In this document: positions 8,491 to 16,787 of the stretch, one piece after another
How positions within the stretch are numbered: the stretch's first letter is position 1
How the letters are laid out: each line of letters starts with the position of its first letter
Assembly (NCBI GenBank): GCA_050740255.1
Contig: JBOICV010000018.1
Location: forward strand, 1-58,619
DNA length: 58,619 nucleotides
DNA from: JBOICV01 sp050740255
GTDB taxonomy: Bacteria; Pseudomonadota; Gammaproteobacteria; Nevskiales; JBOICV01
Direction of reading: 5' to 3'
Notes under the pieces: generated by a model
What the model was told of the DNA's origin: nothing
Databases searched by the model: none
Seen by the model: only the letters and a program-made list of their open reading frames with translations
Position numbers and translations under genes: made by a program

Positions 8491-10584
8491 ATGGACGCTC
8501 GCTTCCGCACCCCGCTCGCCGCCATCGCACTCAGTTTTGCGGCCCTCGCCACATCCGCCGCCAAGCCTGACAGCGATGAACTATTGGATCTCGGCCGACA
8601 AACCCAGCGGACGCAGGAACAGGTGCTGGACTTCGAGCGCGATGCGCAACGCCTGGAGGACGAGCTGGCGGTCCCGGCCGGCGCCCAGCGTGTGGAAATT
8701 TATCTCAGCCTGAGCGCCGGGCGCTACTTCCGTCTCGATCGCGCTGAACTCGAAGTGGACGGCAAGCCACTGGCAAGGCATGACTACGATTTGCGCGCGC
8801 GTGAGGCCTTGCGCGCGGACGGTGTGCATTTGCTTTATCGCGGTCCACTACCGCGCAAAGGGCAGCGTCTGCGGGTGCGCTACACCGGTCAAGGTGGCGC
8901 GAGGCCCGAGGGCGAAGGCACGCTCGATCTCACGCGCTATCGCACAGATCTGCTGGTTGAAATCAGCGTCGACGATGCGCCCGACGAGGAAGGCTCGGCG
9001 GAGGACGCACGCCGCACGGATTTGAATGCGCGTGTATGGGCGCTGCCGCAGACGTCTACCGCAGCGCAAGCCGCCATTGAGGAAGCCGACGGCGAAGCCG
9101 TGCGCGATGCGCCCGCGGGTTTGCAGCGTGAACTGGCGCTGCAGCACGCGCGCTATCTGGAGCAGACCCGCTCCGCCTTCAGTGGCGCCGCGGCGCTGCT
9201 GGCTGCGCAACAGCAAGGCCAGCTTGACGCGGGCGATGAGACCGCAGCGCAGCTACTGGTCGGCTGGTATCAGCAACTCGGGCTCTACAATCGCGCGGCG
9301 GCGCTGGCGCATGACCTCAAGGGGCGCTGGCGCCCGGAACAGCACAATCGCTTCTGGCTCGCACAGGCGCGCCTCTGGCTGCGGCGCGATGAGGTCAGTG
9401 AGGCCGAAGCGGCCTTGCGCAGCTTGCAAAAGCCGCTGGACCAAGACACCGAGGACGCCCGCCAGTCGCTGCTGGCCGCGAGTCTGATGCGGCAACAGCG
9501 TTACGCGGCAGCGATAAAGGAACTGGAAGACAAGCAAGGGCTGCCGCGCAACAGCGTCTTTGACCGCTACAACCGCGGCGTCGCGCTGGCCGGTCTGGGC
9601 CGGCTGTCGGAAGGTCTGGGTCAGCTCGACGAACTCGGCCAGATTCCGGCCGAGGATGAGACCCTGCTGGCTTTGCGCGATCGCGCCAACCTCGCGCTCG
9701 GCTGGGCCTGGCTCGCGGCCGATCAGGGGGGCACCGCGCGCCCGCTGTTCAAACGGGTGCGCCAGGATGGCTTGCACGCCAATATGGCTTTGCTGGGTCT
9801 GGGCTGGGCGGAGTTGGCGCCGGATGGCAGCGAACAGGAACGCATCTATACGCGCAAGCAACTCTGCAACGAAGACCAACTGGCGAAGCTGCCCGCGGCC
9901 TATTTCCGCCGTCCGGCACGCGACGATTGCAATCTCGACAAGCTGTTCGTATTCAAATACCGGGCCAAATTCAACTTCGAACCCACCGCCGACGCCAGTC
10001 GTTACGAAAATGCCTTGAAACCCTGGCGCGTATTGGGTCGCCGCAAGGCGCGTGATCCGGCGGTACAGGAAGGTTTGTTGGCGACGGGCTTTGCGTATGA
10101 GCAACTCGGCGCGCGTGAGCAGGCCGAGGCGGCTTATCGCAACGCGCTACAGCGCTATCAGGAAGAACTGAAACGCCTCGGCAAGTTGGAGCAGAGCCTG
10201 CAACAGTCGGAAGCCGATCCGCTGGGCGTGCTCAGCAAACAGGCTTACCGCGACGAATACAGCACCTGGCGCAGCAGCCAGGCGTTTGCGCAGGCGGCAG
10301 CCGATATCGAAACTCTGCAGCGCTGTGACGCGGAGCTGGAACAGACGCGCAAGCGCCTGAGCCGCCTGCAAACCGCGCGTGCACAGAGTCAACAACTTGT
10401 GCAACTGCGGTCACAATTGAGCCGGCAAAGCCAGGCGGTCGCAGCCACTCGGGCTGCGCTGCGGCAGGCGCTGCAGCGGCACAGCCTTGATCAGGTTGCG
10501 GAGCAACGCGAGCGTCTCACCACCTATCTCACGCGCACGCGCCTCGCGCTGGCGGCGCTGTACGAGCAAGGCGGCGCGCAATGA
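8491..10584 (+). CDS. Large periplasmic TPR-type protein, first gene of Exb/TonB-like cluster
   Basis: A 697-residue predicted periplasmic protein, function not recognised. Residues 1-24 form a signal peptide (APLAAIALSFAALATSAA-like hydrophobic core). Roughly 40-200 looks like a beta-rich domain; beyond that the protein is helical with TPR-like repeats (NRFWLAQARLWLRRDEVSEA, GFAYEQLGAREQAEAAYRNA), and the last 150 residues are coiled-coil prone. The start at 8491 is chosen because it places a clean signal peptide at the N-terminus; the upstream extension overlaps prmA. A TATACT box at 8461-8466 may be part of a promoter. It overlaps the next gene by 4 nt, so it belongs to the ExbB/ExbD operon. 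Confidence 0.8.
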   Translation: MDARFRTPLAAIALSFAALATSAAKPDSDELLDLGRQTQRTQEQVLDFERDAQRLEDELAVPAGAQRVEIYLSLSAGRYFRLDRAELEVDGKPLARHDYDLRAREALRADGVHLLYRGPLPRKGQRLRVRYTGQGGARPEGEGTLDLTRYRTDLLVEISVDDAPDEEGSAEDARRTDLNARVWALPQTSTAAQAAIEEADGEAVRDAPAGLQRELALQHARYLEQTRSAFSGAAALLAAQQQGQLDAGDETAAQLLVGWYQQLGLYNRAAALAHDLKGRWRPEQHNRFWLAQARLWLRRDEVSEAEAALRSLQKPLDQDTEDARQSLLAASLMRQQRYAAAIKELEDKQGLPRNSVFDRYNRGVALAGLGRLSEGLGQLDELGQIPAEDETLLALRDRANLALGWAWLAADQGGTARPLFKRVRQDGLHANMALLGLGWAELAPDGSEQERIYTRKQLCNEDQLAKLPAAYFRRPARDDCNLDKLFVFKYRAKFNFEPTADASRYENALKPWRVLGRRKARDPAVQEGLLATGFAYEQLGAREQAEAAYRNALQRYQEELKRLGKLEQSLQQSEADPLGVLSKQAYRDEYSTWRSSQAFAQAAADIETLQRCDAELEQTRKRLSRLQTARAQSQQLVQLRSQLSRQSQAVAATRAALRQALQRHSLDQVAEQRERLTTYLTRTRLALAALYEQGGAQ

Positions 10585-13349
10585 TTCATTGGCGCCTGTT
10601 GCCCCTTGTCGTTTTCTTCGCGCTCGCGGCCTGCACCACGGTCAGGCAAGCGCCGATTGAGCAAACACCCGACATCAGCACGCTGGAGGATGCGCCGCCG
10701 GCGCCCGCTGCGGGGCCGGCGCCCGCACCGCGCGACAGCCGCCAAGCCGCCATGGCGCAGTATCGGGCGGTACTGGAAAGCGATGCCGCGGCGGAGCTGC
10801 GCACCGAGGTGATGCGCCGCTCGGCCGAGCTGCAGATGCAGACCCCTGCGGTCAGCGCCCAGCACGGCAAGGCCGGTGAGCTGCAAGCGGCGGCGTTTTA
10901 CGAAGACATGCTGCGCGCCGGTCCCGGTGCTGCCGGTAACGATTTGATTCTGTATCAGTTGGCGCGCGCCTACGAAACCGCCGGCGAGCGCCAGCGCACG
11001 CTGGCCGCGCTGTCGCGTTTGTTACAGGAATATCCCGGCTCGGCCTTGGCCAATGAGGCGCGCTTCCGCCGCGCCGAGGCCCTGTATGCCGACGGCCGTT
11101 ACGCCGAGGCTGGCGCTGACTACGAAGCGGTGCGAGCGAACCCGGCTGCGGCGGCGTTTCACCTGCTGGCCCGCTACAAATCCGGCTGGTGTCATTTCAA
11201 GCAGGCGCAGTACCGGCCGGCGCTCACGGTCTTTCGCAGTCTGCTTGAGGAATTGCTGGCTGAGGCCAAGCCCGGCAGCGCCGCCACCAGCCTCGCGCTG
11301 GACAGCCTGCCGCCGGCGCGGCGCGAGCTGGCCGCGGACAGCCTGCGCGCGGCCGCGCTAAGCGCCGCGCTACTGGACGGCCCGGCAGCACCCAGTCTGC
11401 GCACGCCCGAGCGGCCCTACACCGCCGCGCTAACTGTGCGCCTGGCGGAACTGTACGTCGAGAAAGCCGACTACAAGTCCGCGGCGCTCGCGTATCAGAG
11501 CTTCATTGGCGCCTACCCCGAGCATCCCGCTACCGCGGGGCTGCGGCTGCGTTTGATCGACGCCCACGCCGATGCCGGCAGCGGCGATGCAGCCTTGCGC
11601 GCCAAGGAGGATTTGCTCAGGCGGGCCGCAAGCGGTGCCGCGGATGCAGCACCGCCCGACAAACTCAAGGCCTACTACGCGGACGTCACGCGCCATCACC
11701 ACGCCCGCGCCCAGCGCAGCAAGCAAACAGCGGACTACACAGCCGCCGCGCGCTGGTACGTCGCGGCGCTGGAAAAATTTCCCGAGCAGCAGGACTGGCG
11801 TTATCTCTATGCCGAGCTGTTATTCGAGTCGGGCGCCGATGCCGCTTCCGCCGAACAATACGAGCGGCTGGCCTACGACACGCCGGGTTTCAACAAAGCT
11901 GAGAAAGCCGCGTACGTCGCGGTCGTGGCGCGCCGCCGCAGCGCCGGCACGCAGCTGGCCGGGCAGCGCGCCTTTGCCGAGGCCGCCGAACGCTTCGCCG
12001 CGCGCTTTCCGAGTCATGCCGAGCGCAAGCTGGTGCTGGTGCAGGCCAGCGAAGCCTGGCTCGCTGCGGGCGAACCGACCCGTGCCGCCGCAGCGGCGCA
12101 ACAGGCGCAAACCGCTGCCGGTGGCGCAGAGATGAACCGGGCGGCCTACGCGAGTCTGGCGCACGCGCGCTTCAAGGCGCAGGAATTTCCCGAAGCCGAA
12201 CAGGCCGCGGCGCGCTGGCTGGCGCTGGCCGACGCGCGCGATCCGCAGCGCGGCCGGTTTCAGGAAATACAAAGCAGCAGCGCCTATCGCCAGGCCGAGC
12301 GCAAGCGCGACGCCGGCGATACTGCCGGCGCGATCAGCGATTTTCTGCGCATCGCCGCGCTCACCGCCGCCAAGCTGGAAGATCCCGCAGGCCGCATCCG
12401 CGCCACCGCCGGCTTTGATGCTGCAGCACTGTTGATCCAGCAAAAAGAATGGACCCGCGCGAGTCAGGTGCTGGAGCAATTGCGCGTCGACTTTCCGCAG
12501 CATCCGCAAAAAGACGAAATCACGCGCCGTCTCGCAGCGGCTTATACCGAGCTGCAGCAGCCGGCTAAAGCCGCTGCCGAATGGTCGCGCCTGGCCAATG
12601 CCGCGGGCAACACGGAATTGGGTCGCGCCGCGGCGTTCGAGGCGGCGCAGCAGGAATTCAACGCCGGCCGCGGTGAACCCGCGCTCAACGCGTTCAAGCA
12701 ATACCTGCAGCGTCATCCGCAGCCGCTGGAGCCGGCGCAGGAAGCGCGCACCCGCCTGGCGGAGCTGTATCGCCGCCAAACCGACGCGCGTGAAGAACAC
12801 TGGCTGAACGAAACCATCAAGGCCGAGAATAATTCAGGCAACGCCCGCAGCCGCACGCTGGCGGCGCAGGCGGCGCTGCGGCTGGCCGAACGCGCCCGCG
12901 AGCGTTTTCTGGCGCTGCCGCTCAAGAGCTTGACCGAGGCGCCGCTGCGCGCCAAACGCGAGCGCTTCGAAAGTGCGCGCAGCGCTTACACGCGGGCGGC
13001 GAATTTCCGCATTGCTGAAGTGGCGACCGCGGCAGCTTTTCGAATCGGAGAGTTGTATCAAGGCCTCGCGGTAGCTCTGCGCCAGGCACCGCCGCCCGGC
13101 GGCCTGGATGAAGCCGGAAAACAAGCGTACGCACAGATGCTGGACAGCCAGAGTACTGCCTTACTTGAGCAGGCGGCCAAGGCGCATAGCGTCAACCTGG
13201 AACGCGCGAGTGATCCGGCACTGGCGGCGGACCCCTGGATCGCACAAAGTCGGGCGGCACTCGCCGGCCTGACACCCACCGCCGCCGCGAACACTAGCCC
13301 GCCGCCCACGAGCCCAAGCGCCAATCCTGGAGCCAGTCATGCGCCTTAA
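10581..13349 (+). CDS. TPR-repeat outer-membrane-type lipoprotein
   Basis: A 922-residue lipoprotein: the signal sequence ends LAACTT with lipidated Cys18, followed by a Pro/Ala-rich tether (about 40-60). The rest is almost entirely helical with many TPR-like units, such as LYADGRYAEAGADYEAV, KADYKSAALAYQSFIGAYPEHP and FNAGRGEPALNAFKQYLQRHP, and it ends in a Thr/Pro-rich tail. No Asp follows the lipid Cys, so outer-membrane sorting is plausible. TPR lipoproteins of this size act as scaffolds; in this operon it may be the outer-membrane partner of the proton-driven inner-membrane complex (inference). It overlaps its neighbours on both sides (4 nt and 11 nt). Confidence 0.82.
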   Translation: MIHWRLLPLVVFFALAACTTVRQAPIEQTPDISTLEDAPPAPAAGPAPAPRDSRQAAMAQYRAVLESDAAAELRTEVMRRSAELQMQTPAVSAQHGKAGELQAAAFYEDMLRAGPGAAGNDLILYQLARAYETAGERQRTLAALSRLLQEYPGSALANEARFRRAEALYADGRYAEAGADYEAVRANPAAAAFHLLARYKSGWCHFKQAQYRPALTVFRSLLEELLAEAKPGSAATSLALDSLPPARRELAADSLRAAALSAALLDGPAAPSLRTPERPYTAALTVRLAELYVEKADYKSAALAYQSFIGAYPEHPATAGLRLRLIDAHADAGSGDAALRAKEDLLRRAASGAADAAPPDKLKAYYADVTRHHHARAQRSKQTADYTAAARWYVAALEKFPEQQDWRYLYAELLFESGADAASAEQYERLAYDTPGFNKAEKAAYVAVVARRRSAGTQLAGQRAFAEAAERFAARFPSHAERKLVLVQASEAWLAAGEPTRAAAAAQQAQTAAGGAEMNRAAYASLAHARFKAQEFPEAEQAAARWLALADARDPQRGRFQEIQSSSAYRQAERKRDAGDTAGAISDFLRIAALTAAKLEDPAGRIRATAGFDAAALLIQQKEWTRASQVLEQLRVDFPQHPQKDEITRRLAAAYTELQQPAKAAAEWSRLANAAGNTELGRAAAFEAAQQEFNAGRGEPALNAFKQYLQRHPQPLEPAQEARTRLAELYRRQTDAREEHWLNETIKAENNSGNARSRTLAAQAALRLAERARERFLALPLKSLTEAPLRAKRERFESARSAYTRAANFRIAEVATAAAFRIGELYQGLAVALRQAPPPGGLDEAGKQAYAQMLDSQSTALLEQAAKAHSVNLERASDPALAADPWIAQSRAALAGLTPTAAANTSPPPTSPSANPGASHAP

Positions 13350-13599
13350 CAGCTGCGTACTTCTCGTGCTCGGTTCGCTGTTGAGCTCGGCCGCAGCCGC
13401 GGAGGAAAGCGCGCCGACCCGGTCCGGCTTGCGTGCCGAAGATGAAGCGCCCAAGGGCCTTAGCGTCGTGCCCTGGAAACGCAGCGAGCCCGGCGCACTG
13501 CCGGAAGGGCCCCTGCGTTTGCTCGATTTTCCGCTTGAGCCGCTCGACCCGGAAGTATTTTTACGCGAACTCGATCTCAATAAGGAAGTTAAACCATGA
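13339..13599 (+). CDS. Small secreted protein of the Exb/TonB-like cluster
   Basis: An 86-residue protein with a signal peptide (residues 1-20, cleavage after SSAAAA). The mature 66 residues are acidic and proline-rich, with no cysteine and no recognisable domain; VPWKRSEPG and FPLEPLDPEVFLRELDL stand out. It overlaps the TPR lipoprotein gene by 11 nt and the ExbB-like gene by 4 nt (ATGA), so it is embedded in the operon and is very likely translated. It may be an accessory subunit; its function is unknown. Confidence 0.75.
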   Translation: MRLNSCVLLVLGSLLSSAAAAEESAPTRSGLRAEDEAPKGLSVVPWKRSEPGALPEGPLRLLDFPLEPLDPEVFLRELDLNKEVKP

Positions 13600-14285
13600 C
13601 CTCAGCCAGCGCCGTCTCGCCCGAGACGGTTTACAACAGCATCGTCGCGTTTTTCCAGGGCGGCGGCTGGCATATGCTGCCGATCGCACTGACCTTTGGC
13701 GTCGGCGTGGCGATCGCCCTCGAGCGATTCCTCTATCTGCGCGAGACGCGCCGGCAGAACCAGACAATTTGGGAGAAGCTGCATCCCATGCTTGCGCAAG
13801 GCCAGTACAAGCAGGCGCGGGTGGTGGCCGCCGCTTCCAATACCGTCATCGGCCGGCTGTTGAACAAGGGCTTAAGCCAGGTACAGAGCGGACAGCGCCG
13901 CGAACAGGTCGAAGCCGCCATCGAGGAAGTGCTGATGGAAGACCTGCCGCGGATCGAACGTCTCACGCATTATCTGCACATGCTGGCCAATGTCGCGATG
14001 TTGTTTGGCCTGCTGGGCACCATCTGGGGTTTGATCCAGGGGTTTACCGCCATCGCCACGGTGGATCCGGCGCAGAAAGCCAGCATGCTATCGGCCAGCT
14101 TCTCGGTGGCGATGAACGCCACCGCCTTCGGCCTGATCACCGCAATCCCGTTGCTACTGATTCATTCGGTGCTGCAAACCCGCACCAGCGAGATCGTAGA
14201 CAGCCTTGAGATGGCCGCAGTCAAATTCATGAATCTGATCAACCAGGCGCCCCCGCCGGCGGCCACAGGGCCCGCCACTTCGTGA
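13596..14285 (+). CDS. MotA/TolQ/ExbB-family proton channel subunit
   Basis: Inner-membrane protein of 229 residues forming the channel scaffold of proton-driven machines. Three helices are visible: 26-46, 126-150 and 168-193. The family signature is clear in FGLLGTIWGLIQGF (137-150) and in MNATAFGLITAIPLLL (173-188), which holds the conserved Thr/Ala of helix 3. The cytoplasmic loop between helices 1 and 2 is of normal size. It is followed by two ExbD-type genes and a TonB-like gene. It is not tolQ of tol-pal, since no tolA, tolB or pal is present. Confidence 0.93.
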   Translation: MTSASAVSPETVYNSIVAFFQGGGWHMLPIALTFGVGVAIALERFLYLRETRRQNQTIWEKLHPMLAQGQYKQARVVAAASNTVIGRLLNKGLSQVQSGQRREQVEAAIEEVLMEDLPRIERLTHYLHMLANVAMLFGLLGTIWGLIQGFTAIATVDPAQKASMLSASFSVAMNATAFGLITAIPLLLIHSVLQTRTSEIVDSLEMAAVKFMNLINQAPPPAATGPATS

Positions 14286-14304
14286 CGCCGGCCCGGAACC
14301 ACCG

Positions 14305-14838
14305 ATGAGCGCGGTGCGCGCCGCACGCCGGCTGCACCGCCGTCATCACCAGTCGCTGGCGCCGCCGGGTCTGCTGAATCTGACCTCGATGATCGACATC
14401 TTCACCGTATTGCTGTTCTTCCTGCTGGTGTATGCCGCTGAGCTGGCGATCTTCACGCCGCTGTCGGTGCTGAAGCTGAATCTGCCGGGGCCGCAGGCGC
14501 AAGCCACGCCGGTAACCCCGCCGCTGCAAATCGAAATCGTGCTGCGCCGCGCCGGCATGGAGCTGCTGCGCAATGGCGCGTCGGTGCAGCGCATTCCACG
14601 GCGCAAGGATGGCGCCGACTATCTCGCCTTGGCGCAGCAACTGCGCCAACTCAAGCTGGAGTCGCCGGTCACGCGCGAGATCGTGCTGCGGCCCGAGCCG
14701 CAGATTGCCTATGAGGAGCTGGTACAAGTGATGGACGCCGCGCGCGTCGGTGCGCCGCTCAGCCCGGCGCCCGCCGGCGCGGAACTGTTTCCGGACATCC
14801 GTATCGGCGATGCGCCGGCACTGATTAGCAAGCGCTGA
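14305..14838 (+). CDS. ExbD/TolR-family protein, first copy
   Basis: A 177-residue single-pass inner-membrane protein. The helix at about 27-45 carries the key acidic residue in LTSMIDIFTVLLFFLL (Asp31), the residue that takes part in proton flow in this family. A periplasmic domain of about 130 residues follows and includes PQIAYEELVQVMDAAR, the usual C-terminal ExbD element. The N-terminus is Arg/His-rich and cytoplasmic. Two different ExbD-type genes after one ExbB-type gene recall AglR-AglQ-AglS of myxobacterial gliding. Confidence 0.92.
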   Translation: MSAVRAARRLHRRHHQSLAPPGLLNLTSMIDIFTVLLFFLLVYAAELAIFTPLSVLKLNLPGPQAQATPVTPPLQIEIVLRRAGMELLRNGASVQRIPRRKDGADYLALAQQLRQLKLESPVTREIVLRPEPQIAYEELVQVMDAARVGAPLSPAPAGAELFPDIRIGDAPALISKR

Positions 14839-14840
14839 TC

Positions 14841-15338
14841 GTGCGTACACGCCATAGTCGCCGCAAGGAGCGCCGCAGCAAACGCGGCGGCGGCCCCGCG
14901 CAAATCATCCTGACGTCCTTGATCGATATCTTCACCGTGTTGCTGTTCTTTCTGCTCATTCACGCGGCCAACGTCGAAGTGCTGCCGGAGCCGCGCGATC
15001 TGGAACTGCCGGAATCGGTAGCGCAGGAGAAGACCAAGAAGACGCCCGTGGTCATGGTTACCCGACGCGAGATCTTTCTCGAGGGACGCAGAATCGTGGG
15101 CTCGATGGAAGCGCTCAAGGCTGAACACGACAATATCCCGGCGCTGCAGGCGGTTTTGACGGTATTGCCGAAAGAAACGCTGCCGACGGCGCCAGCCGGC
15201 AGCGCTCAGGACGAGCCGCCCGCCATCACCATCATGGGTGACAAGCTCATCCCTTACCGCCTGCTGCGCAAGGTTATGCAAAGCTGCACCGACGCAGGCT
15301 ATAGCCGCATCTCGCTCGCCGTCATGCGTACGTCCTGA
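14841..15338 (+). CDS. ExbD/TolR-family protein, second copy
   Basis: A 165-residue single-pass protein, distinct in sequence from the preceding ExbD-like protein but with nearly the same helix, LTSLIDIFTVLLFFLLIHAA, with Asp29. The periplasmic part ends IPYRLLRKVMQSCTDAGYSR, the ExbD C-terminal element. The start is GTG at 14841, 2 nt after the previous stop; the N-terminus is strongly basic. The two ExbD-like proteins may form a heterodimer (inference). The TonB-like gene starts within the stop region of this one. Confidence 0.92.
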   Translation: MRTRHSRRKERRSKRGGGPAQIILTSLIDIFTVLLFFLLIHAANVEVLPEPRDLELPESVAQEKTKKTPVVMVTRREIFLEGRRIVGSMEALKAEHDNIPALQAVLTVLPKETLPTAPAGSAQDEPPAITIMGDKLIPYRLLRKVMQSCTDAGYSRISLAVMRTS

Positions 15339-16210
15339 TGGCTACGCACGTACTTTCCTCTGCTGAACTGCTCTGGTCGCAGCGCAGCGCGGACCATAGC
15401 CGACTGTTGCGCAGCCAGCTCTCGGTACTGGGTCCGCTGGTGCTGGCCGCAGTGGCCATGCCGTTTCTGCCCCTGATTAATCTGCCGCCGCCGGTCGCGG
15501 AAATCGTCGCCGAGGTCAGGCTAATCCTGTTGCCCAAACCGCCGCCGCCCCCTCCGCCGCCATCCCCGCGCGAGATCATCCCGGAGTCGGCCGCGCCGGC
15601 GCCCGTACTGAAACCGGTGCAAGCGCCGGCCGCACGTCCAGCTTCGGCGCGGACCCTGGACGCGCTGAGCCGTGAACTCGCCGCGCTAGGCGCCGGCTCC
15701 AACGTATTGCAAAGCGCCGGCCCCGGTAACTTGGCGAAAGGCAGCGCCAGCAGTCAGGGCAGCGGGACGCTCCGCGAAGGCACCGCCCGCGGCAGCGGCG
15801 GCATCGGCAGCGGCGCCGCAGGCAACTACACCGGCAGTGGTCTGGCGCTGAGCGGGCACGGCACCGAGCGCGTCACCGAATCCGGCAGTGGCAGCGGGCG
15901 TGGGACGGGCAGTGGTGTACCCGGCCGTAGCAGCGCGGAGATTCAAACAGTGTTCGAACGAAACAAGTCCGCGGTGGATCAGCTTTATCAGGACGCGCTA
16001 TCAGCTCAACCCGGGATGCAGGGCGAGGTGTTGCTCAAGCTCGTGATCGAGCCCGACGGCACAGTGAGCCGCTGCGAGATTCTGCACAGCGCATTGCAGA
16101 ATCCCAAACTCGAACAACAATTGCTGCGCCTGGTGCGTACCCTGCGCTTCGGCGCGAAGCCGGTGCCGGCGCAATCCGTGAACTATCCGATCCGCTTATT
16201 CCAGTCTTGA
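15338..16210 (+). CDS. TonB-like energy-transducing protein with AgmX-type C-terminus
   Basis: A 290-residue inner-membrane protein: short cytoplasmic N-terminus, one helix (28-48), a proline run at 68-75, a Gly/Ser-rich low-complexity spacer (118-197), and a C-terminal domain (198-290) starting SSAEIQTVFERNKSAVDQLY and containing GEVLLKLVIEPDGTVSRCEI. That C-terminal pattern matches the AgmX/PglI C-terminal family, a relative of TonB. The layout suits a protein that spans the periplasm and passes force from the ExbB/ExbD channel to an outer-membrane partner. It is the last gene of the cluster; fis follows. Confidence 0.85.
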   Translation: MATHVLSSAELLWSQRSADHSRLLRSQLSVLGPLVLAAVAMPFLPLINLPPPVAEIVAEVRLILLPKPPPPPPPPSPREIIPESAAPAPVLKPVQAPAARPASARTLDALSRELAALGAGSNVLQSAGPGNLAKGSASSQGSGTLREGTARGSGGIGSGAAGNYTGSGLALSGHGTERVTESGSGSGRGTGSGVPGRSSAEIQTVFERNKSAVDQLYQDALSAQPGMQGEVLLKLVIEPDGTVSRCEILHSALQNPKLEQQLLRLVRTLRFGAKPVPAQSVNYPIRLFQS

Positions 16211-16261
16211 CAGCCGCGGCGCGCCGTGATCACGCGTGTGTGACCATTTTCAAAAATACTA

Positions 16262-16290
16262 TTTATCCGCACGACGCTTGCGGGTATGAT
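16262..16290 (+). promoter_or_regulatory. Candidate fis promoter
   Basis: TATGAT (16285-16290) is a good -10 match with TTTATC 17 nt upstream as a weak -35, about 44 nt before the fis start. A 10-bp palindrome CGTGATCACG lies further upstream at 16225-16234. This would give fis a transcription start separate from the TonB-like operon. Confidence 0.35.
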
Positions 16291-16333
16291 GCCTTTCCCC
16301 TCGTAGAAAACTTCACGCCGCGGCCCCACCTCC

Positions 16334-16630
16334 ATGTCGCCCAGAACGTCGCAGTCGAGATCCGCCGGCAACAGCGCGAAAGCCGCGACGCAGAGCGACC
16401 AGACCATTCTCAGCCAGCAGGTCGCCAGCACCATGGCGAGTTACTTCAAGGCGCTGAACGGACATAAGCCGAACGAGCTCTACCGCCTGTTCCTGGAGCA
16501 AGTCGAGGCGCCGTTGCTGCGTTCGGTGCTGGACTACAGCCGGGGCAATCAATCGCACGCCGCCGAGATCCTCGGCCTCAATCGCGCCACCTTGCGCAAG
16601 AAGCTGCGCCAATACGATATCCAAGCCTGA
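16334..16630 (+). CDS. fis: DNA-binding protein Fis
   Basis: Nucleoid-associated DNA-bending regulator of 98 residues. The C-terminal helix-turn-helix is clear: SHAAEILGLNRATLRKKLRQYDI (read as two parts, SHAAEILGLN and RATLRKKLRQ). The N-terminal 40 residues are Ser/Gln-rich and variable, as in other Fis proteins. An ATG with CCACCTCC upstream is used; there is no strong Shine-Dalgarno sequence. Fis followed by purH is a common gammaproteobacterial order, but dusB, which usually precedes fis, is absent. Confidence 0.93.
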   Translation: MSPRTSQSRSAGNSAKAATQSDQTILSQQVASTMASYFKALNGHKPNELYRLFLEQVEAPLLRSVLDYSRGNQSHAAEILGLNRATLRKKLRQYDIQA

Positions 16631-16639
16631 TACCAACCG

Positions 16640-16761
16640 GCAAGACTTCTCAAGCGATGCAGTGCGTGAAGCGCGAGTAAGGGCAGCCGGAGTTTACCCA
16701 TCGTAAATGAGGACTGACCGAGCGAAGCGCGACAAAGTAATGCGCGCTTCAGAAGTCTTGC
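16640..16761 (+). repeat. 122-bp inverted-repeat element between fis and purH
   Basis: GCAAGACTTCT (16640-16650) and AGAAGTCTTGC (16751-16761) are perfect 11-bp terminal inverted repeats. Further pairs lie inside: GAAGCGCG near the left end with CGCGCTTC near the right, and AGTTTAC-CCATC-GTAAAT in the centre. The whole could fold into a long branched hairpin in RNA or DNA. Similar palindromic elements are dispersed in many proteobacterial genomes; only one copy occurs here. Confidence 0.75.
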
Positions 16762-16765
16762 TACA

Positions 16766-16787
16766 CGGCGCGCGAGCGCCGTTTTTT
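16766..16787 (+). terminator. Strong intrinsic terminator just before purH
   Basis: CGGCGC-GCGA-GCGCCG makes a perfect 6-bp GC stem with a 4-nt loop, followed directly by six T. The T run ends only 10 nt before the purH ATG, leaving no space for a promoter between them. It may end fis transcription, or act as an attenuator for purH. Confidence 0.85.

Noticed and set aside
11820..12800. 326-aa minus-strand frame inside the TPR lipoprotein gene
   Set aside because: The plus-strand frame has a lipobox and helical repeats and is coupled to neighbours; the minus frame is Arg/Leu-rich with no features.
13596..16210. tol-pal operon
   Set aside because: No ybgC, TolA with its long helix, TolB or Pal is present; there are two ExbD-type genes and AgmX-type rather than TolA-type C-terminus.
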